Shown: one piece after another, positions 23,300 to 36,989 of the stretch
Layout of the letters: each line of letters starts with the position of its first letter
How positions within the stretch are numbered: the stretch's first letter is position 1
NCBI GenBank assembly: GCA_018389105.1
Contig: JACATO010000991.1
Span: forward strand, 271,501-335,500
Length of the DNA: 64,000 bases
From: Nautilus pompilius
Lineage: Eukaryota > Mollusca > Cephalopoda > Nautilida > Nautilidae
Direction: 5' to 3'
Made by a program: the position numbers and the translations under genes
The notes under the pieces: model-generated
Told to the model about the DNA's origin: nothing
Database searches by the model: none
Seen by the model: the letters and a program-made list of their open reading frames with translations, nothing else

Positions 23300-23460
23300 A
23301 GGCGGCGTGGTAGTCTGGTGGTTAGTATATTAGGCTGCTCTGGTGCTTTCTTTGCGGACCGCCGTTCCAATATCTCAGAAATAGGCTAGAAGGAAAATTC
23401 GGGGAACCGGTGACCAAACCAGCTACCTCGGTACACTTGGAAGAGGAGGGATCTTGAGCG
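23300..23460 (+). repeat. tRNA-derived SINE-like copy
   Basis: Starts GGCGGCGTGGTAGTCTGGTG with an A-box-like TAGTCTGGTGG at 23311-23321 and a degenerate B-box, CGTTCCAATATC, near 23363, about 50 bases downstream as in tRNA-type pol III promoters. It sits directly 3' of the TTA array. The tail block shared by other copies is not clear, so it may be a different family. Confidence 0.45.
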
Positions 23461-24346
23461 TTGTTAGAATTGTGAGACTACCCGGTGGTATTAGTTCATT
23501 TCAGTTCCGCGAACCTCTCCCTGCTTCAACTACCATCTGCCTGCATCCATTTGAATTTAGGCAGTATCATGCAACCTCCCCCAAAAAACAACATCAAATA
23601 AGAAAAAACGTGGTTTGTTTTATGCGTCATAAATCATCGGAAATAATTTTCAAAAATAGATATTGTAGAACATTTGTGGTCGTATTAATCCACAGAGGGC
23701 GACTGTTGAAAAGGATTTCAGCCATTTAAATTCGAGTTATATCGTCACATTATAGGCGGAAGCGCCAAAAGTGATGGCAGCCAGAAGCTGAAGAGTAGAC
23801 GAGTCTGTGTTGCATTCAGAAGTAACAAAAGACGGAACACCACACCAAGATTTTCTTTTGAAGTTTACACCAATTGACCAGAATGTCTATAAGAAACCAA
23901 AAAGTCATATTTAACCCTTCTACAAATTTATCTGCGACGGCTTTTAACTAACCCCACCCATTAATTCCAGCCAGCCTGAGAAGCTTCAGAATTTACGGAA
24001 CCTGCCGGTCTATAAAAGAAACAAAACCAGCAAACAGACCTGGCATTAGACCGACCATCCTCCATTCCCAGGAGCCAATCACTTTTAGTTTTCTTGCGTC
24101 GCCAGAAAACCGCGATTAGATTAAAAATACTGCGCGAAAAGTTTGGCAACAAAGTTATCGTCTGCTTTCATGGATTTTCCCGGTAAAACATCGCTATTCA
24201 TTATCTCTTTTTTTCTTCTTCTGCTTCGCGCTGACTTAGTCCAAATCTGTCTTGAAGTGTCGTAATTTATTTACTGAACTCCCCTCCCCCCCAATGTATT
24301 ACTTATGCACTGGGTTGGTTCACTGAATACCATCCTACGTGATTGC

Positions 24347-24356
24347 GCGCCCCCTA
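24347..24356 (-). promoter_or_regulatory. CTCF-core-like motif
   Basis: The minus strand reads TAGGGGGCGC, an exact YAGRKGGCRS match. Confidence 0.3.
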
Positions 24357-24447
24357 ATGACGGCTTTTTGAAACGCGGTGACTTCATTTAATTACTATCC
24401 TTTTCGTTTTGCTCATTCTGTGTTCTTTCTATACGCCTAGTTTGCTT

Positions 24448-24457
24448 GCGCCCTCTG
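24448..24457 (-). promoter_or_regulatory. CTCF-core-like motif, strong form
   Basis: The minus strand reads ACACCAGAGGGCGCAAG around the core CAGAGGGCGC. This is the best match in the window to the extended animal CTCF motif. It lies 101 bases from, and in the same orientation as, the site at 24347. Confidence 0.35.
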
Positions 24458-26509
24458 GTGTTATTATTGCGCAACTTTATTCTTCAGCAACAGCATTTCT
24501 TGCTTCTCTAAGGAAAACAGTCTTGATTAAAAAAAAAAAAGAAAAAAAATCATAAACAATTTATTCTGTCAGGGATAAAATATTTCATATTTCGTTATTC
24601 ATAAATAAGGATTATTTCATGGTCATTATGCCAAGTCGTCCTAGGAATCGGTTTGTAAAACAACCCGCACTAGATACTGATGAGAAATTAGATCCCCAGC
24701 TGCGAGAGTCTGAACTCTCTGTATACCACCTACTATTCAAATCTGTATCACTCAGCACAGGTCAGGCTGAAGAACCTGCGGAAAATATAACCTGACTCAT
24801 CAATGTTAACCCTTGTAAAGACCAAATCTGAATGGTTTCAACCCCACGTATTCTGCATTGCGAGAGTGTTGACTAAATATACGGCCAGATCGACACACAA
24901 TAGGTCAGAGCTTCTAGGCAGATTGGTGTAAGGGCGATATAAAATATGACCTACCACACAGATTGTAAACACTTCTGGCACGAACGAGGAGCCACTTAGT
25001 AGATCGAATGACGGAGATTTTTTGCCATTTTGATTCTGTTTCCACAGTCGTATAGTTGAGTCGAATGCCGATGTTCTTCGTCTTTAGTCCATCTTTATTT
25101 CGCATTCGGTTCGAGGGCGTGTGATGTCATGATACGTTCCCTTCCAAGATGGCAGCCTCCATGCGTTTCGCGAGAAAGAGTCCAGTCCTGAAAGTGTCAA
25201 TGATGAATTAAAAGCTAATAATATCTGATTCGACTGCTGATTTTTTGGTGTAGTGTGTTAAAAGAAATTTTTTTGCCTAAACAAAAGAAACATTAAAAAA
25301 TGTATTCTGCACATCTGTAGATTATCTGCACTTTTTCTGGTAACGGTGCAAAGGTTAATGCGTTGTACAACATTATTAGCTAAGCAGACGTTTCGTTTTT
25401 GTGCAGCATCTTCCAACAACAGGCATCTTGCTGCTACTATACATGCGCAGCAGTCACTTCTTCGAGCCTGCAAACCCCTGGTGTCAGTTTCTCGAACTAA
25501 GCGGGAAAAGGTAGTTAGGGGCCCGCATACCGCAGGAAGTACCTACTGGAACTTTTCCATTTTGTCTGGGGTAGCGGCCGGCTAGTTCGGAAAAGCAAGA
25601 AAAAATCATGCCATAGAGCTAAGCCAAACTGAGCTCCTCCTGACCGGGATTCGAATTCCTTGGACTAGCATTTCGTTAATTTACTGCGCGAACACTGCGA
25701 CACTCATGCATAATCTACTATAGCGACTGCTATTGTCAGACTCCCCCCGTCGTGTATGCATTGAGGAAAAAGATTCAGATATTGGCCCGAAATAGATATG
25801 ACTCCATATGGATAAATAAGCTCCTCTGAGATCATTCCACCATTTTAGAGATCACGTGAACCACAGCTCTCATTCGATCTGCTTTGTTTACATCGACTTG
25901 TGTGAAGAGATTAGGCGTTGATGAACATAAAGAATATCTGTTTATTTCGTCATTTTATATAGCTTGATAAACGACATCTTTCAACGCCTCACGGTACCCG
26001 CGTCAACACCGGTAAACGTCTGACGATGAAAAAAATTTGTGTCGAAACGTCAGCATGAAGAAATTTTAATCACGTAGTACAGGAAAATCGAGACAGAGAT
26101 AATCTGACTTGCACTGCGGTGGCTAATTAATTTTGCCCACTCAGTAATTTTCAAGGTTTACTAATACGTTAGAGCTTTCAGTCTAATTGTGCAAAATTTG
26201 TCCAACAATGAAGCTTCTTTTTTTATTCATTTGATCCGAAATTCAAAACCTTCTCCAGATTCGTGGGAAATAGGAGTTTAAATATGAATAAGTGTTATTT
26301 GCAGTAATAATTAAAAGGACCTTATCAACAAAACTATTCTGGAATTTCCTATTATATTTTAGATGATTCCTGATTTTCCTGTTATGTTATGGAAACTGTA
26401 GCAACTTTTTAAATCTAAGTAATTCTGGAGATTTTTAGGAATTTAAAAGTAACTCTTGTATATATAAGTAAACCCCCACACACTCATTCTTGAGGTAATT
26501 TTTCTGCAA

Positions 26510-27470
26510 ATGAAAATATGCGTGGATAGTTTACAAGTGATCACGATAAACAGGAGATTGCTACGTATTTAGTCTGAAATTCTTGAAAGCCTTCATCTTC
26601 CACTGTTGGCAGGATTAATGGTATGATTAAGGAAACTGGACACTTTTCCCCTCAGAAAGAGGTCGATCAGAAAAGGAAAAAAAAAACTGTCACCAAGGGA
26701 AGAATGAGTTTTGGCAAGGTTTTAGGAAAATGATAGGATTGCCCCAAGTGGTACATTAGCTAGATAATTGGTGGAAAGTATTGCCAAAAAATATCGCATT
26801 GGGCCTGTCAGAAGATATTTGTTAACAATAGGCTTGAAGTCACACACACTAGTTAAAAATATGACTTTCTGCCAAACAAAGACAAAAGAGATTTTAGTTT
26901 TGTAAGAAATGCACAAATTTGTAAGTGAAAGATTGGGAAAAGATGATATTTGCATATGAAAGCTCCATGAACATTTTTCGATAAAATCATTATGCTTTTA
27001 GAGTCAGAAGAAAATCAGGGGAAAGATTTGAATCAATGTGTTTTACCAACTCAGAAGCATCCACAAACTGCTTAATTTGGATCTGATTCTCTGATAATGG
27101 CAAATGCAATTTGGTAACCCTGTCAATAGGAACATTAGTGAAGAAATATTAGTATTTTAAACATTTAAAAATAGATTTTATATAATAATTTTAAAAAACT
27201 CTTTACTGATGCTAACTTTTGGTTTTAACAAGATAAGGTACTGTGTCAGAAAAATTTATTTTCTCAATTCGAATTCAATGCAATTTATTGGTTTTAAGAC
27301 AGGCCTGGGAATTCTTCTGATTTAAATCCAACCTAGGTCATATGGACAGTGAAGAGAAAAAATATATTGAAATATAACCAAGGAAATAAAGAAAAATTAG
27401 CAAATTAATGAGTTGGAAGAACTTCACTTAAGTTGAAGCAATCCCATGAAAGCAGTCATTAAAATCAAAG
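26510..27470 (+). mobile_element. Tc1-like transposon relic spanning both domains
   Basis: At about 26598 the frame reads SSTVGRINGMIKETGHFSP followed by a basic stretch (KRKKKTVT). This matches the recognition helix and basic linker of Tc1 transposases (S-x-S-T-V-x-R-I-I-x-x-F-K-E-T-G). Near 27205 KLFTDANFWF, a stop, then QDKVLC match the FQQDNAPCH block with the second catalytic aspartate. At about 27304 RPGNSSDLNPT, a stop, then VIWTVKRKN match WPGNSPDLNPIE-x-x-W with the third acidic residue replaced by a stop. Internal stops and shifts make it a pseudogene. The W-P-G-N-S-S form marks a lineage different from the other relics here. Confidence 0.75.
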
Positions 27471-28390
27471 GTTACTGAAAGAAATATTAAGAAGCAAAAC
27501 ATTGTAGTTTTTAAACCCATTTTTTGGTTATAATTATAGAATGGGCATGGTTGTTATTGTTACTTGATCAAACCAAAACAGTTTTGCTGGCTTTAGAACA
27601 ATTCTATGGCACCCAGGAAGTTACGTAGTGGGCCGAATTGGCCAGTCGACGTGGTTGCACAGACAGCTTGGTTTGTTGGCAAGATCGTTCGCCAACACTT
27701 ACGAAACTTCAACCTCGGATAGCTTCATGGAACTTGACGCAGATTACTTGCCCGTTGCTTATTCTGCGTATGCTATAATGAAATTTAAAATCCTGAGCCT
27801 GCATGCAATTTGATGACTGTAGGCTTAACAGTATCCCAGGTGGTTAGGATTTTACTTCAAAGCGATCGAATCACCCACCGGTGGCTTGTGTACCTTATCC
27901 CACCTCACGGTAGCTCAGGCAGGCGAATATGTCTTCTCTTGATATACGATGCAGGAAAGCCGTGGGTTTGATGATAATCATTAATGAGGATATTTACAAT
28001 AGTTTACCAAAAGGAAACCTCAGAAACAACAGATGACCTGTACTGACTTTTAAAGCATTATAAATAATTGCTCTGCAGCACGCGCGTTACGATATGGCGG
28101 CTCGCGCCGTCCTGTAATCGAAGTCCGATGAACGGCTAAAGAAGTCCTGAGCAATTTGGAAGCGGCAGTCGAAACCGATCTGTTTGCCATCGATTTGCAG
28201 CCTACTAAAGTTGCACAGTTTTCTGGAGAAATTCCATCGGAGAACTAATTCCATCTGCTACTCCACTGTCTTATGCCAATGTGATTTGATCACCGATTTA
28301 TTATTATGTTAGTTGTAGCAGCTTCCGAAGACCGTAAAAAACGGGCGAACTGTCATGGTCCGTTGGGGTCGGGGTCTGTGCGCCCCTGTC
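27471..28390. other. Non-coding stretch, nothing recognised
   Basis: A 61-codon frame at 27628-27813 and no recognised motif. Confidence 0.5.
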
Positions 28391-28393
28391 AGC

Positions 28394-28621
<228 letters not shown>

Positions 28622-30945
28622 AAAAGGTAAACAAAAAAATGTTGGAACGAAGCAACTTATATGCCATCGAAGAATTTTTATGAATTGTTTGTGAATAAAC
28701 TTTCCTCTTTCCTTATAATGCGAATTTAAAATTATAAAAGATTAAACTTTCGAATACATCTTTCTGAAACAAAAAAGGAAAAAAGAAAACAAACACTGGA
28801 AGAAGAGGATAATTGTTTATTTTAATTTGGGAAATTATGAGAATTTTAACTCTCTTGATGCAATATGTCATATGAAATGCAGCTCCTAGATAGCTCAGGT
28901 TAAAATCAAATTGAAATCCTTTAAGAAATTCGAATCAGAAATTGTTGTTAGCTGTCTGAATCATTCTTCCTCAAATCAAAGGAAGCTGTACTATGATAAC
29001 CACTCTTCATTTACAGATCTAAGAGCGAAAGATTGCGGCGTTAAAAAAATTCTTAATTTATTTCCAACGGAACAATTATAAAAGTTTTGATTCTTCTCTG
29101 GTTTCCATTAAAACTCTGATGGAGATTAATAATAACACTGTTAATTTTTTCTTAAACGCTGAAAATGAAGCTAATGTTCATGTCAGGTAAATGAATTTTA
29201 AGTTTTTATTTAAAGATATCTGATTATTTCAAGCTTACACTTGACAATAAAACTAATTAGGAATCGTCCAGCCTACAAGAGTAAGTGATATCAAAAACAG
29301 CTTTACAATCGATGATTTAGAAAACAAAAAATTGTTATGAGCAAATACATTAATCAAAACAAAAAATACAGGGACAATGTGATAAAATATACAAATTTGT
29401 TGAGGATAAAACATTTGTACGTAATTAGAAAGTTTCTTATGTAGATCATTTTACACATAAAATCTGGACATTTGTATGCAAAAGCGAATAGTCGTCATCT
29501 ACAATTTTGAAGTCTCACGAATTCACTGGCATGTGTGTATGGCCGTCTCAAGCTGGCAATATAGCATTGCACCTGTGTATGACACTCAACCAGGTATTCG
29601 TGTGGCAGTGCCTCCCACTATTCTCTCCAGGGGGAGACCTTTTTGAGAATGATGTCAGGCGGGTGATCGATATCTACTAATATGCTGAGAGAATTCACCC
29701 TAGACGTTCTACAATGTTTAGTTAAATGGGACAAACAGGGCTATAAAAGACTTTTGGTACTTTCCCACTGAAAAGTGGTTCACGACTGGCTCTGGCTTTA
29801 TCATCATTCAGGTGAAATAACAATTATTGTGACTTCGTACAGTTTTCCAGAACAGAATAATGCCAACCCCCAAAACAACCTCTTCCTAACAAATCACAGT
29901 CAGCAACGAGGCGTTGAATTGCTTCTCGTCAAACACGTAAGCGATCATCAGACCTCGGTTCCAGACTGGTAATTTCCAGCATGCAATGCGAGCTAGCACC
30001 CTCGGATTTCGCCCTTTGTTGTGCTGGTGTTAGACGTGTATAAATTATCGAGTGTGCAGCGGACTTCCACAGCGTGGTCACCTTTTCCTCGGTCCTGCTG
30101 CAATTTGCTCCAGATCGAAAGGTATATGGTAATTCGGTTATGTAGAGCCAAATGTGGTAAGTATCGGTTAGGGTGACGGTATCTCTGGCAAAAGCAATCA
30201 AGCCTGTCTGCCTGTTTCTGGCTCCCGCTCCCCATCAGCAACTCGTCACCGAAGCGCCATATTCTCGATGCTTATTAACTTCGTGTGTTTATTTTTGATA
30301 AATTTAATACTCACGTTGGCCCCTGTTATGCAAATTAGATTAGCTGATAGTGTCAGGGCATTTTCAGATAAGAAACACTCAGAGATAAGGAGCTAAATGT
30401 AGCTCTTGAAGCAGTAGAATTGGCACATGACCCGATCTTTTGGTTGACAAAGAATTCACGGATCATGCGACGCCTACAGAGACCAAGGCGACTGTAAATA
30501 GTTGTGCAACAGCTCTCACACAAACGCCCCCATATTGCCTTTTGTCCGTGTGGATAAAAGGTAATTGTTCTCAGGTAGTAGCTGCATCCGTTATTGTTAT
30601 TAATCATGATTGCATCACTCCTAGCCACAGACGAAACAGTGGTCAGCGATTTTGGCCACTTATTAGTCTAGGTTGGTGGCAATTATTAAAAACCACGAAG
30701 AATTCGTGTGACTGCCTTTGCTTGAGGACCGATACGTACCGAGTCATCGCACGAACGCCCAGGTGGCGCCATTTCAGCGAAACTTGCACGTGACATGATG
30801 AGTGATATTCTACAGTCTACCTGAAGAAAGAAGGGAAAAAAATCATTTAAGCCATTCACAGTTTTCAGGTGCTGCTTGTAGCCATTCTATAAAGAAGCTA
30901 TTGGCATTTTAGAGAACCTGATTTGAGAAAAGGCTGCCGGGTCGT
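28622..30945. other. Non-coding stretch, GC-richer after 29.5 kb
   Basis: AT-rich to about 29.5 kb. From 29500 to 30790 the composition is more balanced, with frames up to 117 codons (30440-30793) on both strands; none is recognisable and they overlap antisense frames. The region may hold an old repeat I cannot name. Confidence 0.35.
30760..30769 (+). promoter_or_regulatory. CTCF-core-like motif
   Basis: CAGGTGGCGC within GCCCAGGTGGCGCCAT; exact YAGRKGGCRS match. Confidence 0.3.
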
Positions 30946-30949
30946 GCCA

Positions 30950-31860
30950 AGTGTGTTCACCAAGTGGCTTTGAGCGGCAATGCCCCGACTAGACGACGAT
31001 CTTAATGGGGAAATTGCTGTAAGGACGTGTCAAGCGGCGAATTACAAGATGGCTAAACTTGGACCACAGCACCATTATTCACCTCGGGGCAGGTTCGAAA
31101 TCGCCTCATGTCGGACAAATATGAGGGACAGCCACTGTCCCGAAACCCACTGGTGCCCGTGAAAGTATGGCGGAAGAAATTCAAGCTAGACACGGTCTAG
31201 TGCCCCCAGATATTGTGTGCAGTCGCCTACGCGAGAATAGTTGCCTGAAAATCGTCTGTAAAACGGGCCATTTTCTCCCTGTCATCTTGTTTTGAGGCAT
31301 AAATAGGTGCAGCGACATCAGAAAAATACCTGACTGTGCTGACGTTCAGTGTCATCAATGAGTGAGTAAGGACGTGACTCCGCAAGAATGAACATCAAGC
31401 AAACTTTTTGACTAAACAAGATGAATCGAATGGGCAGCGGAAATTTGATGTCACGGGCACGAATGGTCCAGTGAATCCAGTCCTATAAAGATGTCATATA
31501 TTTAAAAAGAAAAGAAAGTGCAATTTTTTTTTCAGTTTCAGGCCCAACGAACCTTCAGCAGCAGAGATCCTTCAAAAACAGCAAATCGCTAACCTGCCTT
31601 GGCCAACAATGTCTCCGGATATTGCTCTGACGGAGCATGCTTAGGTTGTGTTTGGGAGCCAGGTTTACCGTCAAGTTTTTTTAAAACAGCCCCGAACCGC
31701 CCTCTACCGGTACAGGGCAGACATAGACTTTATGAGACGTCGCCATGCAACATCTTTTCTGAAAAACAGCAGATGACGCAGGTACCAATGTCTGTAATGA
31801 CCATCACTACATTTGGCAAATTGTTTTGTTAAGTGTTATAGTTTTCAAAAGTTTTAATAA
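30950..31860 (+). mobile_element. Tc1-like transposon relic, near full-length coding span
   Basis: ATG at 30980 opens MPRL, the common start of one Tc1 group (MPR...). Around 31205 PDIVCSRLREN fits the RTVRNRLRE end of the helix-turn-helix domain. Near 31420 TKQDESNGQRKFD is a shifted form of the FTDESRF block with the first acidic pair. At 31598-31640 LPWPTMSPDIALTEHA matches WPSMSPDLNPIEHxW, the third catalytic acidic block, followed by QPRTALYRYRADIDFMRRR, the usual C-terminal R-x-L-V-x-S-M-R-R-R region. Stops throughout. An AT-rich tail follows. A CTCF-core match lies inside. Confidence 0.7.
31697..31706 (-). promoter_or_regulatory. CTCF-core-like motif inside a transposon relic
   Basis: The minus strand reads TAGAGGGCGG, an exact YAGRKGGCRS match, within the C-terminal part of the Tc1-like relic. 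It may have arrived with the transposon. Confidence 0.2.
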
Positions 31861-34310
31861 ATATAATATATTTTTTTAATGAACACAAAAGAAACATTTG
31901 TTTGCACAAAAAATCCTCCAACGAGTAATGTTCACATTTTACACGGTTCGGAATCTAGTGATACGTTTTAAAATCGGTTTAGTATTCTCAAGTTTGAATT
32001 AAAAAATTTATGCGAATATGACAACTGAACTTTAATAATTTAGATGGTTGTTTAATATAAGCATTGTATGCAGGTTTTGTACTTTGGAAATTTGGACTTT
32101 ATCGACGTCTATATAATGCGAATTCAGGAAAAAATTCAACTGTAATATGGGCATCCCAGTGATAGACACTGGTTTCTTTAAGAAGTATATGCAATACAGC
32201 AGTAAGTTTTCGAGCCTAATAAATCTTTATATAAGCCTGTTAAAGCGAAATTGCATGATTTCTGTTTTACACTGGCTAATATATTGAATTAAATTTTCAG
32301 TGGTCATTCAGACCTTCAAAAAATCGTTTGGTTTGCATCTAATATATCGATTTTACCTCCAGCTGTTGCTAAAAATTGTTTACACCGTTTGCATTGCCAC
32401 CCGGTGTTCACGCAGTTTATATAAATAGGTTTTGGTTGTCAGGGTGTTTCAAATGGTATTTGCCGACATAGAAGGATTCCAAAACTAGAATTTGACAACC
32501 AGCTGAAGTGGGGGCAATCCATCATTTGATTAAGCTCTGTGATCGTCTTTCTCTGCTACACTAAAGATTTTCTTTATATTAATATAAAAACTATGACCAA
32601 AAATATCACTTCATTACTGTTTCTTATCACCAAAGAAAACACGCACAGACTCATACTTGCATGATTCCTTTGCACTTTGAAATTTGATAATTTCAATTGA
32701 TTTTTGATAGAATTTTGTCACAAATTCAAGACCCCCCTTAACACTATTCTATCAACTTTAATGAGCAGATATAATTTACTGTCTAACTCGCTGCAGGTTC
32801 TTTACTTTGTCAGCTCGCAGTTTTATGGTGTATCAATCTCTCAAATTTGACACGATGCTGAACATTTTCATCTCACAACCTGAAAGAGCAAATACATCTA
32901 ACTCCTGAAACCAAACAGAAAAAAATGGCGATGGATACCGTAATGATCAGCTCGGCTAGGCTTATTTTAAAATCGCTGCCAATATCGATTTATAGTAATG
33001 GTCTTCGTAAAATTAAAACCTTCAGGTCCCTAGTTACTAGTTTAAAGCAAATGTAATCTGCTCACGTTTTCTTACAGTAAATTTAAAAGTCATACACTGG
33101 TGTTTACTATACTGTATAAAGTCCGTTAGAAATTATGGGATGGCGTATAAAAGATACGTCATGAACTATATGTATTTTAGGTTTTGTTGGGACGTGTGAT
33201 TTAGACTCGATCTGTCAGACTATTGTGCTGACAGATGGTATAACTGCTGACCTTAATGGGTAGAGAGACGACACTGTATTAGTTGTAGAGACATTCAGCT
33301 AGTAGACTTTATTAAAGTTGCTGTTTACAGAAACAGATTTTTCGAATGAGACGTTATTTTCCACAATACAGTGTGGACTGATATTTTTCGAATATCGGTT
33401 TTCCTGTCTTGCATGGGAAGACAACTCTTCTCTTATTTGAAATTTTTTTGATGACAGCTGCACGTTTTAGTTGCCAAGGTTTTGCTTTGCGTTGGAAATG
33501 TTGACATTTTACCCTTAATCTGACCGCATAAATTGCTTTGAACACGATTCTTTCTAGTTTAAATGCTTACCGATAGTAGTCGGATTTCTTGATGGTATTT
33601 GTGTCTTCATCTTCTTCTGGACTTAGTTTCATGCAGGATATTAAAAAAAGGACTGGGTGCTTTTACATTAATCTGGACGTGTATACTGCTTTGTGGATTA
33701 CCACTTTCTACTTTAAAGTCTTATTTACTATCGATAAAAAATGAATGAATGAACAAATAAATCTCCTATTTCGTTATCATTTAGTGGATGTTTGCGTCAA
33801 CTGAATTAAACTTTTTTTCATCCGGTTATTCAAAAATTGGTCACCTCAGTCATTAAGACCAAATCAAGGCTGACGTCTCATATCTGCGCCAGTCTAGAAC
33901 ACGTTTATTATTAAAAGATGCTACAACTTGTTTTCCAGCTGAATAATGTCCTTCACTCTCACGAAAATCTCCGAAGCTCTTATGGACGGTCGGTGATGAA
34001 AGAGAAAAATTCGTTGCCTTATAAAAATTGTCATTGAAGCTTCTCGTCATATTTAACGCCACTGCAATGTAATAATTAGAATAATTGTTACTGGTTCTGT
34101 GATTAGTTAGTAAAGCTTTAGAGATGGATTCTGATTAGAGGGATAAAGCAATAGGAGAGAGAGAGGAGAGATTAAACAGATAGTCAAACATTCATTCTCT
34201 TATCCCAATAACACTTAAGGTTTTTGTTCATACTCGCAGACAGATGTGGCCGTTTATATTCTGAGCACGTAACCTTTGCCAGGAACCATTGCCAAGCTCT
34301 TTACTGATGT
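31861..34310. other. AT-rich non-coding stretch
   Basis: Short frames only (up to 69 codons). No motif, array or repeat recognised. Confidence 0.5.
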
Positions 34311-34312
34311 AT

Positions 34313-34680
34313 CTATCTGAGCCGGGTTTGAGCCACTGCGACGGGTCTAAACCGAGCCACATGCCCGTGTAAGTTTTCTGGGCATTTTCGTTTAAAACGG
34401 CTCACGCCGTTCTCTCCTAACCTACATTCATTCCCGCAGTCTACTACTCCGTTCCTGCGATGCCCCCTCCCCTTTCTCTCTCCTAGCGCGTAGATCTCTG
34501 GCAGGTCTGCGGTAAGAACTAGGCCGGCTGCCGTAACGATTTTCTTCCACACCGAACTCCGTTCCTCCATTGATATAATATATCGCCATTAACAAAACTT
34601 CGGGAGAGGAGAATGCGGCCGCTAAGACCCGCGTAATGTCTCTGTAGGGTAGCAGACACAAAACACCTCCGCCGGATTCT
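34313..34680. other. GC-richer patch open in several frames
   Basis: Two minus-strand frames (85 and 77 codons) overlap here in different phases, and neither resembles a family. On the plus strand GTAAGTTTT near 34369 and a polypyrimidine CTAAC...CCCGCAG ending near 34439 look like splice donor and acceptor of a roughly 70-base intron, but the flanking frames close quickly. Candidate non-coding exon, regulatory island or chance. Confidence 0.2.
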
Positions 34681-36985
34681 TATTTCACACACACACACGT
34701 ATATATGTGGCTAGCATCAGTTAGAATATTAATTTCTCTTTATGCCACAGCGTTCATACCGCACCAATAAATCGTCTGAAAAATTTTAATTTACATGGAC
34801 AAAAAACAACCTCTGACGATTTTACGAAGGATATTATGTAGGTTTCGTTTCGGAACTGAAAATTCTTAACAATTAAAAAGAATAAAACAAATTGACGGCT
34901 TATTTTTTTAAATATAAATATTTATATTTTATAATTTTATTTGGTTTGGGAAAGGAAATGTTTGGCCCTGAAGCCATTCATAAAAGCTTTTCCGTGTACA
35001 ATGATCTCGTGACCTTTTACTGATGGTGAGAGAAATATTGGTCGTGTTTCAGCCAGCTGAATTACGGTGTAAATGTTACTATTCCCTTAGAAAATTCGAA
35101 ATTTCCGCGCCTTAGAAGAAAGTGCGAAAGGCGTAGGTAAATCCGATATTCGTCTAGCTGTGCAGATGTCAGCCAGTGGACCTGATGATAACCTCAATAG
35201 TACTGTACTAGTCGCGCATCTCCTTCCTGAATTTGGGAGAAACCGGGTTAACAAGACACTGAAGCTCCAGATATCTGTACAGACAGGTGCACATGAATTA
35301 AAGTAACCTTTGATTGAAATGGGAAATCCAACACAAATGTGTGGTTCTCTACGTGCTTGATTTTTCATTATAATGCTTATCTCAGGTGCTGTTCAATGTT
35401 CCAAAAACATTTTGATAGCAATTTCCAAACCAAGACAGACAGGACAATATACAGATGTTGTTTGTCGTCTCATTACCTTCCCACCTCGTTACCATTCACC
35501 GATACCAACAGCCGTACCTTGAAAATAGAAAATAAAAGCTTCCTTCGAGATTGACTGAAGCTTCATGGAGCAACCGGTCTCTAAAAAAAGTAAAAAAAAA
35601 AACAAAGAAAAACTTTTGTTACTTTCTTTCTCCTTACTAATTAAATACGTGGACTATCATTGAGACTTATCGCCACAAACTAACAAAGCTTCGCTGTCTA
35701 CTTTCACTTTAGCTCTTACACTTAAATTCCTCCGAGATAAATACATAAATATCTGAATATTCATTTTTTTTTAAAAAAATTTTCGAAATAAAAACATAAT
35801 TTTGTTTAAAATATTGAATTAACGTGAAGTTATTCCAGGTAAAACTAAATTCCGCCTCTATTTTCTTTTAGTAAAAAGAAAGTTGAATTTCTGAAGTGTC
35901 AGTTTCAAATTAAGCATTTATATAAGAAACTGTTAGCAACACATTATATAAAGGCAAAAGGAGAACACTGCTGTTCATTAAAAAAAAAGAAAACCTGTAA
36001 TTCTGTCGTAGATCAGTGTCCCAAAACAGTTTTCCAATTCCAAACAACGCATCCCATTTTTTACTCTAAACCAAGATAAAAATAGATTTTCCCTCGTCTC
36101 ATGTGTTTTTGCCACGTGAAGACATTTCTCCGATTATCTCTACTTTCAGTTTGTAAAACCTTGCAACTCAAACGTCTTTTAAAAAAAAAATATCTTGCGA
36201 AGTAATTTTGCCAAAATGGTCTTTGGGGCCCATAATTTCGGGAAGTGACTATGTTCTGAACGCGTTCGGATATCTATTCTTTAAGGTTACAACAGTACGT
36301 CCATTCCACGCACTTGCGTCGCTATTAGAAAGCCAGGTTGCGACGGTCTTAGCGGAATACACGCTGACCATTATTTCAACCTCCATTCCGACCGCAAGGT
36401 TTTAATTGTTTTCTTCAAGCACTGTCGTTGACTTTATTCCAAAAAATCCAAGACTGACGTTATAGCAGGGCGGTTGCTTTTATCATAAAGATACCGGTAA
36501 TTGCTAATGCTGCGATCGACATTGTCCTTTCCTCTTGTTGTTTGCTAACAGAACATAAATTAGATTTAACAGATTTAGGGACTCCATTTTGCTTTTGCTT
36601 TTGTTAGCTTTTAGCGATTGTCTGTTTCAATTAACAAGGAAAAATAAAATTGGGAGCGATCTAGAAGCGATGGAATGTGCATCTTCTTTATGTTAGCTTG
36701 TTATATTCTCTCCCTTCAGGTAGGCATTGCAGAGGAGTAAGAGAACTAAATGAGACTGCTGAAGGTCGAAATAAAAGGATTTTAAAATTGTTGTCAGTCT
36801 GTTAATCTAAAACTTATTATTGAGACTTTTTCGCCTAATTTTGAAAACTAACGCATCATTTCCACCAGCACAATTTATACGTTAGTTGAAGGTTGGTTGG
36901 AGGCTAACCATTACCTCGCCATGAAGCTTACTAAAGAACTTACTCTTTGCTGGTAACACTTCACCAGTAACATTCCGTTGAGCAG
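34681..36985. other. AT-rich non-coding stretch
   Basis: Frames of 65-93 codons with no recognisable content. A short (AC)n run at about 34687. Confidence 0.5.
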
Positions 36986-36989
36986 GTGC

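Larger units (their letters stand above)
23461..26505. other. Non-coding stretch with scattered motifs
   Basis: No recognisable gene. Contains two CTCF-core matches (listed separately), a YY1-like AAGATGGCAGC at 25146-25156 beside CGCGAGAAAG, and a minus-strand B-box-like stretch, GGATTCGAATT, at 25647-25657 that could be another SINE head. Open frames up to 91 codons resemble nothing known. Confidence 0.4.

Noticed and set aside
34369..34439. Small plus-strand intron (GTAAGT ... CCCGCAG)
   Set aside because: Splice-like signals are good, but the flanking frames close within a few codons and no product is recognisable.
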